Assembly (NCBI RefSeq): GCF_001411555.2
Contig: NC_049905.1
Span: forward strand, 18,776,097 to 18,840,096
Direction: 5' to 3'
Source of the DNA: Juglans regia
Lineage: Eukaryota > Streptophyta > Magnoliopsida > Fagales > Juglandaceae
DNA: 64,000 bases
Every line of letters begins with the position of its first letter. The stretch's first letter is position 1. Positions 36,173 to 47,181 of the stretch are shown here, one piece after another. Below the pieces are notes generated by a model, which saw nothing but the letters and a program-made list of their open reading frames with translations, did no database searches and had not been told where the DNA came from. The translations under genes were made by a program, and so were the position numbers.

Positions 36173-38370
36173 TGTAACATCCCGTATTTTAGTGTATTTT
36201 TACTGAATGAATTATTTTTTATGGATTCAAAAAATTATTCTTTTGTTTTAAAATTGTCGAATTTTTAGTGGGTTTATTTTCATATATTTTTTTTAATTTT
36301 GTGAAAATTATTTTGAAGTGTTTTTTTTTTTATATTTAATTATTGTTATGCGTTTAAATTTCTCTTTATTCTAAATTAATTTACTGTTGGATTTAATTAT
36401 TTTATTTTCATTTTATCATTACGTTTAAATTATTTTATTTTACTTGCTGTTTCGAAATCGTTTCCGTCGGATCATTTTCGTGACCCAAGATGTGAGGATT
36501 AGATCACATTTTTTTCCCTCCATTTTCTCTTTCCTCTCTTTTTTCTTTCTTCTTTCTCCTTTTTTTTTTTTTTTTTCTTTCCTTTCATTCTTTTCCTCTG
36601 CTTCCCGCGCAACACCCCCGTCCCTCTCTCTCTCCGTGTGTTTTTCTCCTCCACCCAGCCCACTCCCGTGAGCCGCCCGTGACCATCACCGCCATCCGCC
36701 ACAAGTTCCCCTCCCACCGGCCATCATCCCCCACCAATCTCAGCCCCTAACTCGCCAGCATTCTCCTCCAGGCACGGCTTCAAGCCACAACATTCCTTGT
36801 GCTTGCGCGTCGCCATCGCGCCACCACCGGCCACCATTTCTTCACCACTTCATCCTCGACTCTTAGCAACCCAATGGACCCAACCCCAGCTCCAATCCGT
36901 CACCGGTGAAGCACATCCAACTCCATTTCCGTTTTGGGCTTTTTGGTCTTCAACCACCCATTGCGTCGCCACCCATGGCCAACCACCACCACCACTAGCT
37001 TCACCGACATCCTTAAGCCCTACCCTATCAATCTTGGGTCTTCGTTTGTTCCCGTTTAAAAGTGAGTTTTTGAGACCCACGGCCACAGTGCCTTTTGCAC
37101 TGTTACGTTGCTGAGACATCACTTCTTGCACTTCCATGATCCTCCGGAAATTACTATATAGTGCTGTAAGTATTTCTCCAAAGAACTTTCGTGATTTAAA
37201 TGTATTTTTGCACTAACTCATTTCACTGTGATCTAGTTGGTTTTGCCAGACTGAGTCCGAGAAGTACGGGGGTCGGATGGATTAGTGGAGGAAGTTTGTT
37301 TGTGTGTTTTGGGCTGTGCAGAATTGTTGGCTGGGATTTGTGTGGTACAAGTACATGGCATATTTGCACGCATGATCATGTTTGTAAAAGAAAATTGAGT
37401 TTTCGTGTATTGCATTCATGTTCATATGTTTATTGAAAACTGGGTTTTCATGTGAAATGATTTTTGGGTGCGTGTGTATCACGACCCCAAGTCGAGATGA
37501 GGCATTATCTCGGTGGAGCTTCTCTTATCACTCGGGAGCGGAATATACTGAGTGACGTCCCCTGGAAGCGACAATGGGATCGAACGAGATGGTCTCGTGC
37601 CGACTCTGTGGTCACTCTGCTGGCGGGGACTAAAGGATGCTTGGCCACGAACGCGTTGGGCGCGGAACTGGGCATCGCATGTTGCATTTTGGGTGCGTGG
37701 CCATGAACGCGCTAGGTGCGGAACTGGGCATCGCTACGAAGCCAGAACGTGCGGATGATCCCTAGGGGAGATCATGGTGCATAGGGTAATAATGGATTAA
37801 TAGGCTATTTTCTGCGAAAATAACGTATGTTGAATAAAAGGATTTTATATGAATCATTTTCTGGGAAAATGTTTTATGGATATTTTGGACAAAATGAGAT
37901 TTTGGCGTGTGTTGGAAAATATTCATTTTCGGGAAAAATGATATTTTGAAAATAAAGTATATTTCATCATATGCATGCATGTTGGTTACATTAATACGTT
38001 TTTATCTTGAGGGTTGTTTGGGTTATACTTACCTGCGGTGCCGTTTTCTGGTAACGCATATTTTGATGCAAATGAAGAAGAGGGTGAGCCTGAGGATTCG
38101 GCTCCGCCTAAGGAGTGATTTGGTATCACTCATTTTATTGAGACTTGTATTATTTATTTTGGGATGACTGTATAATTTTTAAATCTTTTTACAGATTTTT
38201 TAAATTGTGTTTAAATTCTGGTACTTAGTAGACTTAATTATTCGCTGCATTTTTATTGTATAATGTTGCGTGTACACACATGACACTATCGTTGGGATGC
38301 GTGACCATGTTGTCATCATCCTGGCATCTCGATTCCCGTGTTTCCTTACATGGGGGTCGGGGGCGCCACA
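36173..38370 (+). repeat. 3' LTR, 2198 bp
   Basis: Matches the 5' LTR throughout and is about 60 bases longer because of small extra pieces (for example near 37255-37285 and 37381-37407). It ends GGGGGCGCCACA next to the target duplication CTCAA. Confidence 0.9.
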
Positions 38371-38375
38371 CTCAA

Positions 38376-38858
38376 CCTCACGCAAGACCCATGTTTCATG
38401 CACCAAAAACAGAGCAAGTTATGTGCTTTCAGCCCCGATACTTCCCCGCACTTCACCATGCTAAACCTACTCTCACGGTGCCAAATCTACGTCTTTGGAA
38501 TTAATTGACGCTAAAATTTGTGAATGCAAGAGCCAAGAAAAGGGGTTACAGGAACGTTGGACCCCGGGTTACCATAAAGCAACGCTACTTTTAAATATCT
38601 TGCTACTGAAATATTATTTGGAACATCGAACAGGTTGCACCAATAATCCATTATCGAATAAAATTAGAATGGTCTTTGTTATCATAGATGTAAATAATAC
38701 GTGTAAAGAACCATAACGTAGCACTGTAACCGTAGGGATCCTTATTTTGTTATTCTCTCCAGTTATGTAACAAACTTTGATTCCATTTTATTGTATAAAT
38801 ATATGAGAAATACCAATGAAAATGTATTGAACATTTTCAGCCAAATGGGACTCTGATA
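38376..38858. other. Flank of the gypsy insertion and probable end of a copia LTR
   Basis: The first ~80 bases repeat 29888-29955. The last ~200 bases before the primer site (TATAAATATATGAG near 38794, ending near ACATTTTCA at 38839) probably belong to the LTR of the copia element that follows, but no second copy exists in the window to define it. Confidence 0.4.
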
Positions 38859-41800
38859 TGGTATCAAAGCATTCCATACCTCAGTCTCAAAATGGCCGAC
38901 GCCTCTGCTACAAGTATCTCCACCTCTGCACCCTCAATCTCCCATGTCGTAACTAGCAAGCTCACTACCGATAACTTTCCACTCTAGAAAAATCAGGTCA
39001 ATGCCTATCTCCGTGGCCAAGACTTATACCAATACGTCAATGGCACTCTCTCTTCTCCTCCTCAATATATTCCTGACCAACCCACTGTTAACCCTAAGTA
39101 CTCTGCTTGGAAGAAGACAGACCAGCTTGTGCTGAGCATTTTGTTTTCTTCCATAACAGAGTCTGTTCTACACCATGTTCTCTCATCTACAACGTCCCAT
39201 GAACTCTGGAGCTCTCTTGACTCCCTTTTTACCTCAAAATCTCAAGCCAAACAATTTCAAGTCCTTTTTCAATTAGCTAACCTCGCTTGGGCTGAGCTCT
39301 CCATCACATATTTCTTTTCTAAAGTACGAACCCTAGCTGAAATCTTAGCCTCAATTGGAAGTCCTCTTCCTGACCAGGATTTCGTCACATACTTGCTCAC
39401 TAGGCTTGGTCCCTCATATGAATCCTTCGTGACCTCCATTACCACAAGGTCCGACCTTGTCTCCTCCTAAGAATTATTTCAACTTCATCTCATTCATGAG
39501 AGCAGGTTAGCTCACTCAAATAGGCCATGTCCCCCAATGAACCTTCGGTGAATGTCACAACAACTGGAGGTCATACCCAACGTGGTCAAGGCTACTCAAG
39601 AGGAGGCACATCCAGAAGAAATGGGAATACCAGAGGATGCACCAACTCATACACCAAAGGAGGGAGGTCGCAGTGGTACCTAGCCCAATCCACCCTCAAA
39701 TACCTACCCTCCATTCCCAAACATTCGCCAAATCTGTCAAGTGTGTGGTAAGCCTGGACATGTAGAACTACAATGTCGGCACCGTTTCAACCATTCCTAC
39801 CAATATGAAGCACCTCCATCTTTTTCAACTAATTTCACAAATACTTATCAGCCATCCCCTACCTATCCAGACACCACCTGGTACCCTGACTCAGCTGCAA
39901 CCCACCACATCACCAACAATCTTGAAAACCTCAATATCTCCTCTCAACCCTATACTGATGGTGATCAAGTTCGAGTCGGCAATGAGACTGCACTATCCAT
40001 CCAGAATATCGGTGACTTGAAATTCCTCTCTTCTTCTTCTTTTACTCTAAACAAATTGCTTCATGTTCCTTCAATCACCAAAAATCTTGTTTCCGTTTGT
40101 AAATTCTGCTCCGATAATAACTGCTTATTTGAATTTCACTCGTCTTTTTTCTCTGTGAAGGACACTACGATCGGGAAACTCCTCCTCACCGGTCCCAACA
40201 TTAATAGCCTTTACGTTTTTCCACCTGCGCCGACGTCATCTTCTTTCCCTTCCACACACGTTGGCAAAAAGACCTCCACCACTCAATGGCATCGTCTTTT
40301 AGGCCACTCCTCTCTTCAGATTGTGTCTCGCGTCTTGCATCAACATCGTTTGATTTCTGGTCGCACAGACCACTCTTATGTTTGCTCCGATTGTCCCTTG
40401 GCCAAGAGTCATCATCAATCCTTCTTCTCAAATCGGGCCCAGGTCTCAAAGCCTTTTGAACTTATTTGTGTTGATGTTTGGGGCTCAGCCCGTATTTGTT
40501 TAGAAATAGTTTTCGGTTTTACTTATCCTTTGTTGATCAATATACTCGGTTCTGTTGGTTTTTTCCTATAAAACTCAAGTATGATGTTTATCATGTTTTC
40601 ACTAGTTTCTTACCATATGTTGAACGTCTATTAAATTCAAAATTAATTTCTCTTCAAACGGATGGTGGTGTTGAATTCAAGCCACTCACCCTCTTTTGCC
40701 AAAAACTTAGCATCACACATCAATTCACATGTTCACATACTCATTAACAAAATGGACTTGTAGAACGCAAGCATAGACATATTGTTAAAATCGGACTTGC
40801 CTTGATGGCTCATGCAAAATTACCATACAAATTTTGGGCCGATGAGTTTGAAACCGCTGTTTACTTCATAAATCGTCTTCCCTCTCCCACTTTACACAAT
40901 AAATCTCCCTATTCTCTAGTTTTTAATAAAGATATGGACTACAAATTTCTCAAAGTTTTTGGATGTGAATGTTGGCCTAATCTTCGGGCTTATAATAATC
41001 ACAAAATGCATTTTCGATCCAAATCCTGTCTTTTCTTGGGCTACAGCCCATCTCACAAAGGTTACAAGTGTTTGGACCTTTCTTTAAATAGACTCTATAT
41101 CTCCAGGGATGTTCTATTCAATGAGGCATCCTTTCCGCATGATCATCTTTCGGCCCAACCCACCTTACCTCATCTTCATTCAACTGATGCCCTCCTTCCT
41201 CTCATTCCTCCTTCTATTCTGGGCCCAGGCCCAAACTCCTCAATCTCAATCAATCCGGTCCCTTCCCCCTCCAACCCATCACCCATCTTATCGACTTCAT
41301 CGTCTTCTCCCTCGACTTCATTCCCAAATTTCACTGCTAACCCTAACCTCACTTCTTCAAATCGCACGTCCCACCCCTATCTCATCCCTCCAAGGTCTCC
41401 CATAATCACCAGAGCTCACACCCACTCATCTTGTCCCCGTATTCTCGCCAATGGTACAATCCTTTATCCGGCTCGACACTGTCTCACCACTTAGCCATTT
41501 CCACCGAAACCCCTCTCGATTACTCTGCGGCCTCCAAGCTTCCCGAATGGTGTTCGGCTATGGATGAAGAGTACAATGCTCTCATTCAAAACCGCACTTG
41601 GACCTTAGTTCCTCCTAACTCATCTTGTAATATCCTTGGTTGTAGGTGGATTTATAAAACGAAATACAACTCAGATGGCTCAATTCAGTGAAGAAAACCT
41701 CATCTAGTAGCAAAGGGATACCATCAACGAGAAGGGGTCGATTATCATGACACCTTCAGTCTCGTTATTAAAGCTCCCACCATTCGGTTGATTCTTCTGC

Positions 41801-42800
41801 TTGTTGTAGCTCAGAGATGGTCCATGCGCCAAATCGACGTTCAAAACGCTTTTCTTCACGGTGATTTGAACGACACTATCTATATGCACCAGCCCTAAGG
41901 ATTCATTGATCCCCTACATCCACAATATGTGTGAAAATTGGAGAAGGCATTGTACGGGCTCAAACAGGACCCACGAGCGTGGTTTGCTCAGCTTAGCTCA
42001 TGGCTACTTGGGTATGGTTTCATTGCTTCCAAAGCTGATCTGTCATTATTCATTCTTGCTCATGGTGATATTAAACTCTATCTACTGGTTTACGTAGACG
42101 ATATTGTTATCACTTCATCACATGATACTGTTGTTGATTCCTTGATTACTGCCTTGAGTCAAGCATTTCCAGTCAAGGACCTAGGCCAGTTGTCTTATTT
42201 TTTGGGTTTGGAGATAGATTATCTCAAGGATGGTATTATGCTCACTTAGCGAAAATACATCAAGGACTTGCTACATCATAGTCACATGTTGAATGCCAAA
42301 CCCATGTCCTCCACCCATGGCAGCATCTTTAAAATTGTCATCTTATGATTCTCCTTCCTTTGATGATCCAACTCTTTTTAGAAGCACTGTTGAAGCACTT
42401 AAGTACTTATCCCATACTCGGCCAGATATTAGTTTTTCAGTGAATAAAATATGTCAATTCATGCATGATCCCAAAACATCTCTTTGGAGTGCTGTAAAAA
42501 GAATTTTGAGGTACTTTAAGGGAACTATCAATTATGGTATCTTGTTTCCTTTTAAAACCTCCTTGACTCTTCAAACTTATTCCAATGCTGATTGGGCGGG
42601 ATGCCCGGATGACAGAAGATCAACTGGTGGGTACTGCATTTTTCTTGGCAACCATTTAATTTCATGGAGTTCCCAAAAGCAGAAAACAGTAGCTAGATTG
42701 AGCACAGAAGCCGAGTACAACTCTATTGCCACTGCTGCAGCTGAGACAATCTGGTTACAAACAGTCCTGCGTGAACTAAGGATTTCTCTCCCACGTGCTC
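38859..42800 (+). pseudogene. Copia gag-pol (Ale/Retrofit type), decayed and 3' truncated
   Basis: TGGTATCAAAGC at 38859-38870 is the primer site; the gag ATG is at 38892. Domains in order: UBN2 gag (38892-39520), zinc knuckle CQVCGKPGHVELQC (39736-39780), protease (DSAATHHITNN, 39888-39920, where the usual DSGA reads DSAA), integrase zinc finger and core (HRLLGHSSL at 40292; LQTDGGVEF 40652; ENGLVERKH-like site near 40750), reverse transcriptase (VAKGYHQREGVDY 41708; YVDDIVI 42090-42112) and RNase H (YSNADWAGCPDDRRSTGGYC, 42577-42640). More than ten stops or shifts break it. Similarity ends near 42800, inside RNase H; no 3' LTR is present. Confidence 0.88.
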
Positions 42801-44360
42801 CAAACTCTCTCTCATCGCCTGCTCTGCTACCGTACTCACCACCGTCGACCTCAGCCCATCTCCCTGCGGCGTCTCGCATTCACTTCTCTCTCGGTATGGA
42901 GCTCACCTCTCTGTTTGCACATAAACTCTGGTCTACAAGTGTTTGTACTTTCAGAAGGATTTGAATGTCCTGAAAATGACAACTCTCGAAACCAAACTGC
43001 TTATACTTATAAAAGGTTTCAGTATCTTACACATTGGATTGAAATAATATTAACTCCTGAACCCAAACTACTTCTACGTATAAGATATATGTTCTTACAT
43101 GTATTGTGATGAGTATGACCAAATTTTTTTTTTTTTTTAAAGTAAATGCAGAAAATTAAACTCATTCTCAGTTTATATGGGTAAAAGATAGAGCCCCACT
43201 TGTAATGATTTTTGGGTAACTGCCAGTTACAATTGTGTTGGTGGCATTCATACCAAAAAAAAGGGGATTGAAAGGGTGCAAAGTGAGAGTTGCACCAAGG
43301 GAGCACCGCTGCCACGTACAAACTGGTCATTACATGAAGAGGCATCAGTTACCAAAAAAAAGAAAAATGAGAAAAGGGTTCAAACCATATATATCTGGGA
43401 AAATTACTTTTCTTTGCATCACTTTCTTCTCTGCTCGCTTTCTCTGAAATCAATGCCATTTCGACCATGAGGCCAAGCCACTGTATCTTTCTGCATTAAA
43501 CTGTGCTCCGGGTGTGGAGGTATTGTGACCAATTATTGCTTCAGATGCTGTAACGGTTAGTGATTTGTTGTTTCCAGAATGTTACTTTTGGTTACCTGCA
43601 AATGCATTGGTATGCATTGATATATGGCAATCATCATCCATAGACAGTGATAATTTAGACATATTGTAAAATCTACTATTTTACTTTTATTCATGTTAAT
43701 TTATTTTGGGACTGGGGGTGCGAAGTTTAAATGATTTTTTCTAATCCATTGGTGAGTGAGGATTTCAAATGAAATATGAATGTAGAACAACTTCCACACG
43801 GGAAAGATGATTTTGTATTATGAAGCTTTTTCCAATAAAAAAATACACCAAAATCGTTCTGGATTTTTATTGGGATTATGCTAAATAGCCTTCATTCCAT
43901 TATTTTTAATGTTTTGAGCACCATTGATGTTGGTTTGTACAATGTACATAGTGATTCTGTATGATTTGCGCCCGATCCGTTTATGCAACGGAATCGGGCA
44001 ACAGTGTTTAGCGACATTGGTCTTGGGGTTATTATTAGGTTGTTTTGTGACTTGAGATGATTGTGAACCAGTGGATTTGGAAAATGTTTAGTGGAATGTC
44101 GTTTTGATTCACTTTGCTTCTTGAGATGATTGGTTTGTTTCTTGCTGAGACTTCTTCATAAACTACCTATTCATAAAAGTATAGAATCAAGACAACTTTA
44201 AACAATCAGCAAGTACCATGGGACATTTCGAGTAGCAAAGAAAAGAACACCTCATTTAAATAGGCTGAGAGGGCAGCAATACTCATATGTGCCTCATTAG
44301 ATATAATCTTAACACAAGTAGCTCTAAGTAGTAATAAAAAAAAAATTTTGAAAGAAAGAA
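42801..44360. other. Unassigned AT-rich stretch
   Basis: No coding region or element end recognised. The two frames at 43235 and 43276 overlap in different frames and lack domains. The junction with the copia remnant near 42800 has no visible target duplication. Confidence 0.5.
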
Positions 44361-44699
44361 AGAATACCAAGTAAAAAAATTGCTGAAATTAAAGACATCG
44401 AATGGATTGCAGAGACAAAGGTATTGATTTTGTGTTTTGAATTTAATATAATATACCATTTTTTAAGATTATACACTTTCTATGATAACTAATAACAATT
44501 TTAATATTGTTGGAATTATTAGCGACGTGCTTATGCAAAATTATAATGATAGACAACAAAATTGGGTGGTATTATAGTTCATGTCTTATATGCAAAACAA
44601 AAGTTAAATTCATTGAAGGAACTTCTTGGTGTGAACAATGTAAGGCAGAACCAAAACTTATTGTACCAAGGTAATTTTACAAAACAAATTCCATGTATA

Positions 44700-44736
<37 letters not shown>

Positions 44737-45519
44737 GCACAGACACACACGTGAACATCTATATTTTAATTAAAAGTGCACTTTATTTAATAAGTGTTTC
44801 AATATTTAGGTATCAAATAAATATGGAGTTGGTTGATGATTCAGGGTCAGCGTTGTCGATGCTATTTGACCAAGAGGTTGAGAGAATCTTACATAAAATT
44901 GCAAAAGAAATTACAGGAAAACAAGACCAAGTAACAAAATAGTAAATATAATATTTTTAAACTGAATATTGGTATAGAAAATATAATAAGTAAATTAAAT
45001 ATTAGATATACCATTATTATAACATATATATTTGTATTTGTGTAGGACCAGAATGATGATGGTTTTCCAAATGATTTACACAAAATTGTTGGCAAAGAAT
45101 ACATCTTTCTACTACGACTTGATGAGTACAACTTAAAATATGGATGGAAAAATTATACAATTTAGCGAATATTTGATCTCGAATTTATAGAATCAAAGTC
45201 AATTAAAAAGATAACAAAAAATTACATGATTTGCTATTTAATCATATTTTCTGTCAGATTTTATATTTATAACAATTTTAGTTCTCAGTGTTCAATCAAT
45301 TCGTTGGGGATATTTATCAGTAAACTGCTATACTATACTTTAATAGAAATTTAATGATTAAAATATTTTATACATAAATATTTTTTAATGATATTAATCT
45401 TATTTCAAGAAACTAATGTAACCATTGATCTCGAGATCAATTCAAGTACAAAGGAAAATGATCATAAATCTCAGACATCATCATCCAAGAGTAGAAAAAT
45501 CCAGAAAAACATTAATTGA
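44361..45519 (+). pseudogene. RPA70 C-terminal DNA-binding domain, four or five exon-like pieces
   Basis: Replication protein A large subunits bind single-stranded DNA. Exon-like pieces on the plus strand: 44361-44420 (KKIAEIKDIEW); about 44523-44670, with the zinc-ribbon pairs CLIC and CEQC and WYYSSC before them; 44810-44930 (YQINMELVDDSGSALSMLFD); 45046-45165 (FPNDLHKIVGKEYIFLLRLD, then EYNLKYGW); and about 45410-45519, a basic tail (SSSKSRKIQKNIN, stop). Introns 2 and 3 have GT...AG ends and keep phase: the split Arg codon at 44669-44670/44810 and phase 0 at 44930/45046. This matches the Rep_fac-A_C fold. An in-frame TAG at 45163, a phase mismatch between the first two pieces and missing upstream OB folds indicate a fragment. 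It may be a host paralogue or Helitron cargo. Confidence 0.72.
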
Positions 45520-46609
45520 ACAATCGTGTCTCATATTAATTATATATATTTTACATCATTCTAAATTGAACAATAATATATATATATATATATATAAATA
45601 TCTATTTATATATTACATTTTTAATATTGTAAATTGACCATATGAAATATTTATTGGTAAAATGAGCTCTTTTATATATGCATCCTCCATTTTATATATA
45701 TTTAATATACATTTTTTTAATAGCTATAGTAGTGATTCTATATAATGAACTATTTAAATTTATAAAATTCAATATAAATAACGATCCGTGCATTGTGCGA
45801 ATTATAGGCTTGTGATTATAAGATTAGAAAACGGGTGTCAATAAATTATCAAAACTAATTAGCATTTACATTATATGTAAATAATATATTTACACAAAAT
45901 GATTTTCTTAATACTCTTTTATTTTCACAATCTCCAACAAGGTGATTTTCTTCATGTTCTCATAAAAGTAGTAGTAAAAGATCATTTTATGAAAATAATA
46001 CTCTTTTAATACTGATCTTTTTATAAATACTGATCTCTGATCATAATGTGCGTAAAAGATAAATTTTTTAATACTCTTTTATAAATTATAATTTCCATTT
46101 CCATTTTCTTTTATTCTCCATGGATAAGTAGCAAACTGAAAAAAGATGATCAAGATCCTAAGTTTGATCTAATGCCTTTTGCTTTTCCTGGAGCTAGCTA
46201 GAGATGTCTAGGTTGTGGGAAACGAAAAGAAATGGAAGAGAAAATATAAAGAGGGAAATAAATTTTGTCGACAGAAAATAATAAAATATCAAATGACTGA
46301 GCTTAAAAGTCAGGATGGCCGAATAAAGATGACTTTTATTTTGTATTTACTGTAACATAAATTAACTGTTCATCAATCCCTTTGCGTAATTCAATGTATT
46401 TTATCCTAATAGCTTCTACCAACAGGTACTTTTTTTACCTTTGACTAGTAATGCATTGAGATTGCTGTAAGCAGATAATTATTGTGTAGTATTGTTACAA
46501 CCGATGAAATCTAAAGGTTTTATTATCTATCATCTTTCCCCCTGGTCCTCTCTCTACAGTGCCTGCCTGCCGGCCTCTCTCCCATGGCCCTCTCTCCATA
46601 AAACAACCT
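45520..46609. other. AT-rich intergenic stretch with TA microsatellite
   Basis: A TA run lies at about 45572-45596 and others are nearby. Nothing coding was recognised. The last few hundred bases are the upstream region of the membrane-protein gene. Confidence 0.5.
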
Positions 46610-46617
46610 TTTATACC
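46610..46617 (+). promoter_or_regulatory. Putative TATA box
   Basis: TTTATACC lies 61-68 bases before the ATG at 46678, which would leave a 5' leader of about 30-40 bases. The box has no counterpart in the broken copy at 27046. Confidence 0.4.
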
Positions 46618-46677
46618 AGCTTACTGCCATCTCTCCATTTCAGCTACATCAAAATAGCACAGGAGTTTCTTGAAAGG

Positions 46678-47181
46678 ATGCAGCTTTCCGTGGACTTGAG
46701 ATTTCCATTCCTGCCACCCATAGGCCTCGCCCTTAGGTTTCTAATATCCCAATTATACAGCTCTTGGCCTCAAAATGGCAACTTCCAACTTGAATCCCTA
46801 GGACTTCCCATGTTTCTCCTTACACTTCTGATCATCGTCGTTGTCATCCTCCTCTGCCTAGTGATCTCGGTGAAGTTTGATCTGACGGTGGAGGGACTCA
46901 GGTTGCGGACAGGAGATGTATCCGGTCCGCTCACAATCTTACTGCTGGCCTCACTCATTTTGCCGCTCTCACTCTTCTGGTTTGCCTATTTGATGCTCTT
47001 GATCTTATCTGCTTGTTCTGAGCACATTTTTAATCAGCTCAAGAGCGTTGTGTACTGGCTTATTTGTCACACTTTCAGAGCCACTTTCTTCTGCAATATG
47101 CGGCCCCAAGAAGAATCAGAAACAACCCTACCTCAAGTTGAGATTCAACTGACTGAAGTTGAAGCCAGTAATAATGCTTAG
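46678..47181 (+). CDS. Small two-helix membrane protein, function unknown
   Basis: A 167-residue protein. Residues about 44-66 (LPMFLLTLLIIVVVILLCLV) and about 85-112 (LTILLLASLILPLSLFWFAY) are strongly hydrophobic and should span a membrane. Between them is a short charged loop (KFDLTVEGLRLRTGD); the C-terminal 40 residues are polar and acidic. The frame is open further upstream, to 46492, but this ATG is preferred because similarity with the copy at 27046 begins just ahead of it and a TATA-like box lies 61 bases before it. No known family was recognised. It has no introns in this span. Conservation of the open frame while its duplicate decays suggests, but does not prove, that it is functional. 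Confidence 0.55.
   Translation: MQLSVDLRFPFLPPIGLALRFLISQLYSSWPQNGNFQLESLGLPMFLLTLLIIVVVILLCLVISVKFDLTVEGLRLRTGDVSGPLTILLLASLILPLSLFWFAYLMLLILSACSEHIFNQLKSVVYWLICHTFRATFFCNMRPQEESETTLPQVEIQLTEVEASNNA

Larger units (their letters stand above)
30195..38370 (+). mobile_element. Complete-ended gypsy LTR retrotransposon, Tekay/Del-like, non-autonomous
   Basis: Two LTRs (30195-32332 and 36173-38370) begin TGTAACATCCCGTATTTTAG and end GGCGCCACA or GAGCGCCACA. The 5-bp target duplication CTCAA is present at 30190-30194 and 38371-38375. A primer site TGGTATCAGAG follows the left LTR and a purine tract precedes the right LTR. The 3.8-kb interior has recognisable coding sequence only from 34941 on: the integrase and a remnant of a C-terminal chromodomain. 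Gag, protease, reverse transcriptase and RNase H are not recognisable. It therefore resembles a large non-autonomous derivative. The integrase style places it near Tekay/Del chromoviruses. Confidence 0.88.

Noticed and set aside
37200..38167. Several 60-86-codon frames, including a hydrophobic one at 37907
   Set aside because: They are LTR sequence with counterparts at 31194-32129; not genes.
42577..42879. 100-codon minus-strand frame
   Set aside because: It is the reverse complement of the copia RNase H coding region and its truncated end.
46492..46677. Longer N-terminus for the membrane protein
   Set aside because: The frame is open, but it overlaps the putative TATA box, and similarity with the second locus begins only just ahead of the ATG at 46678.
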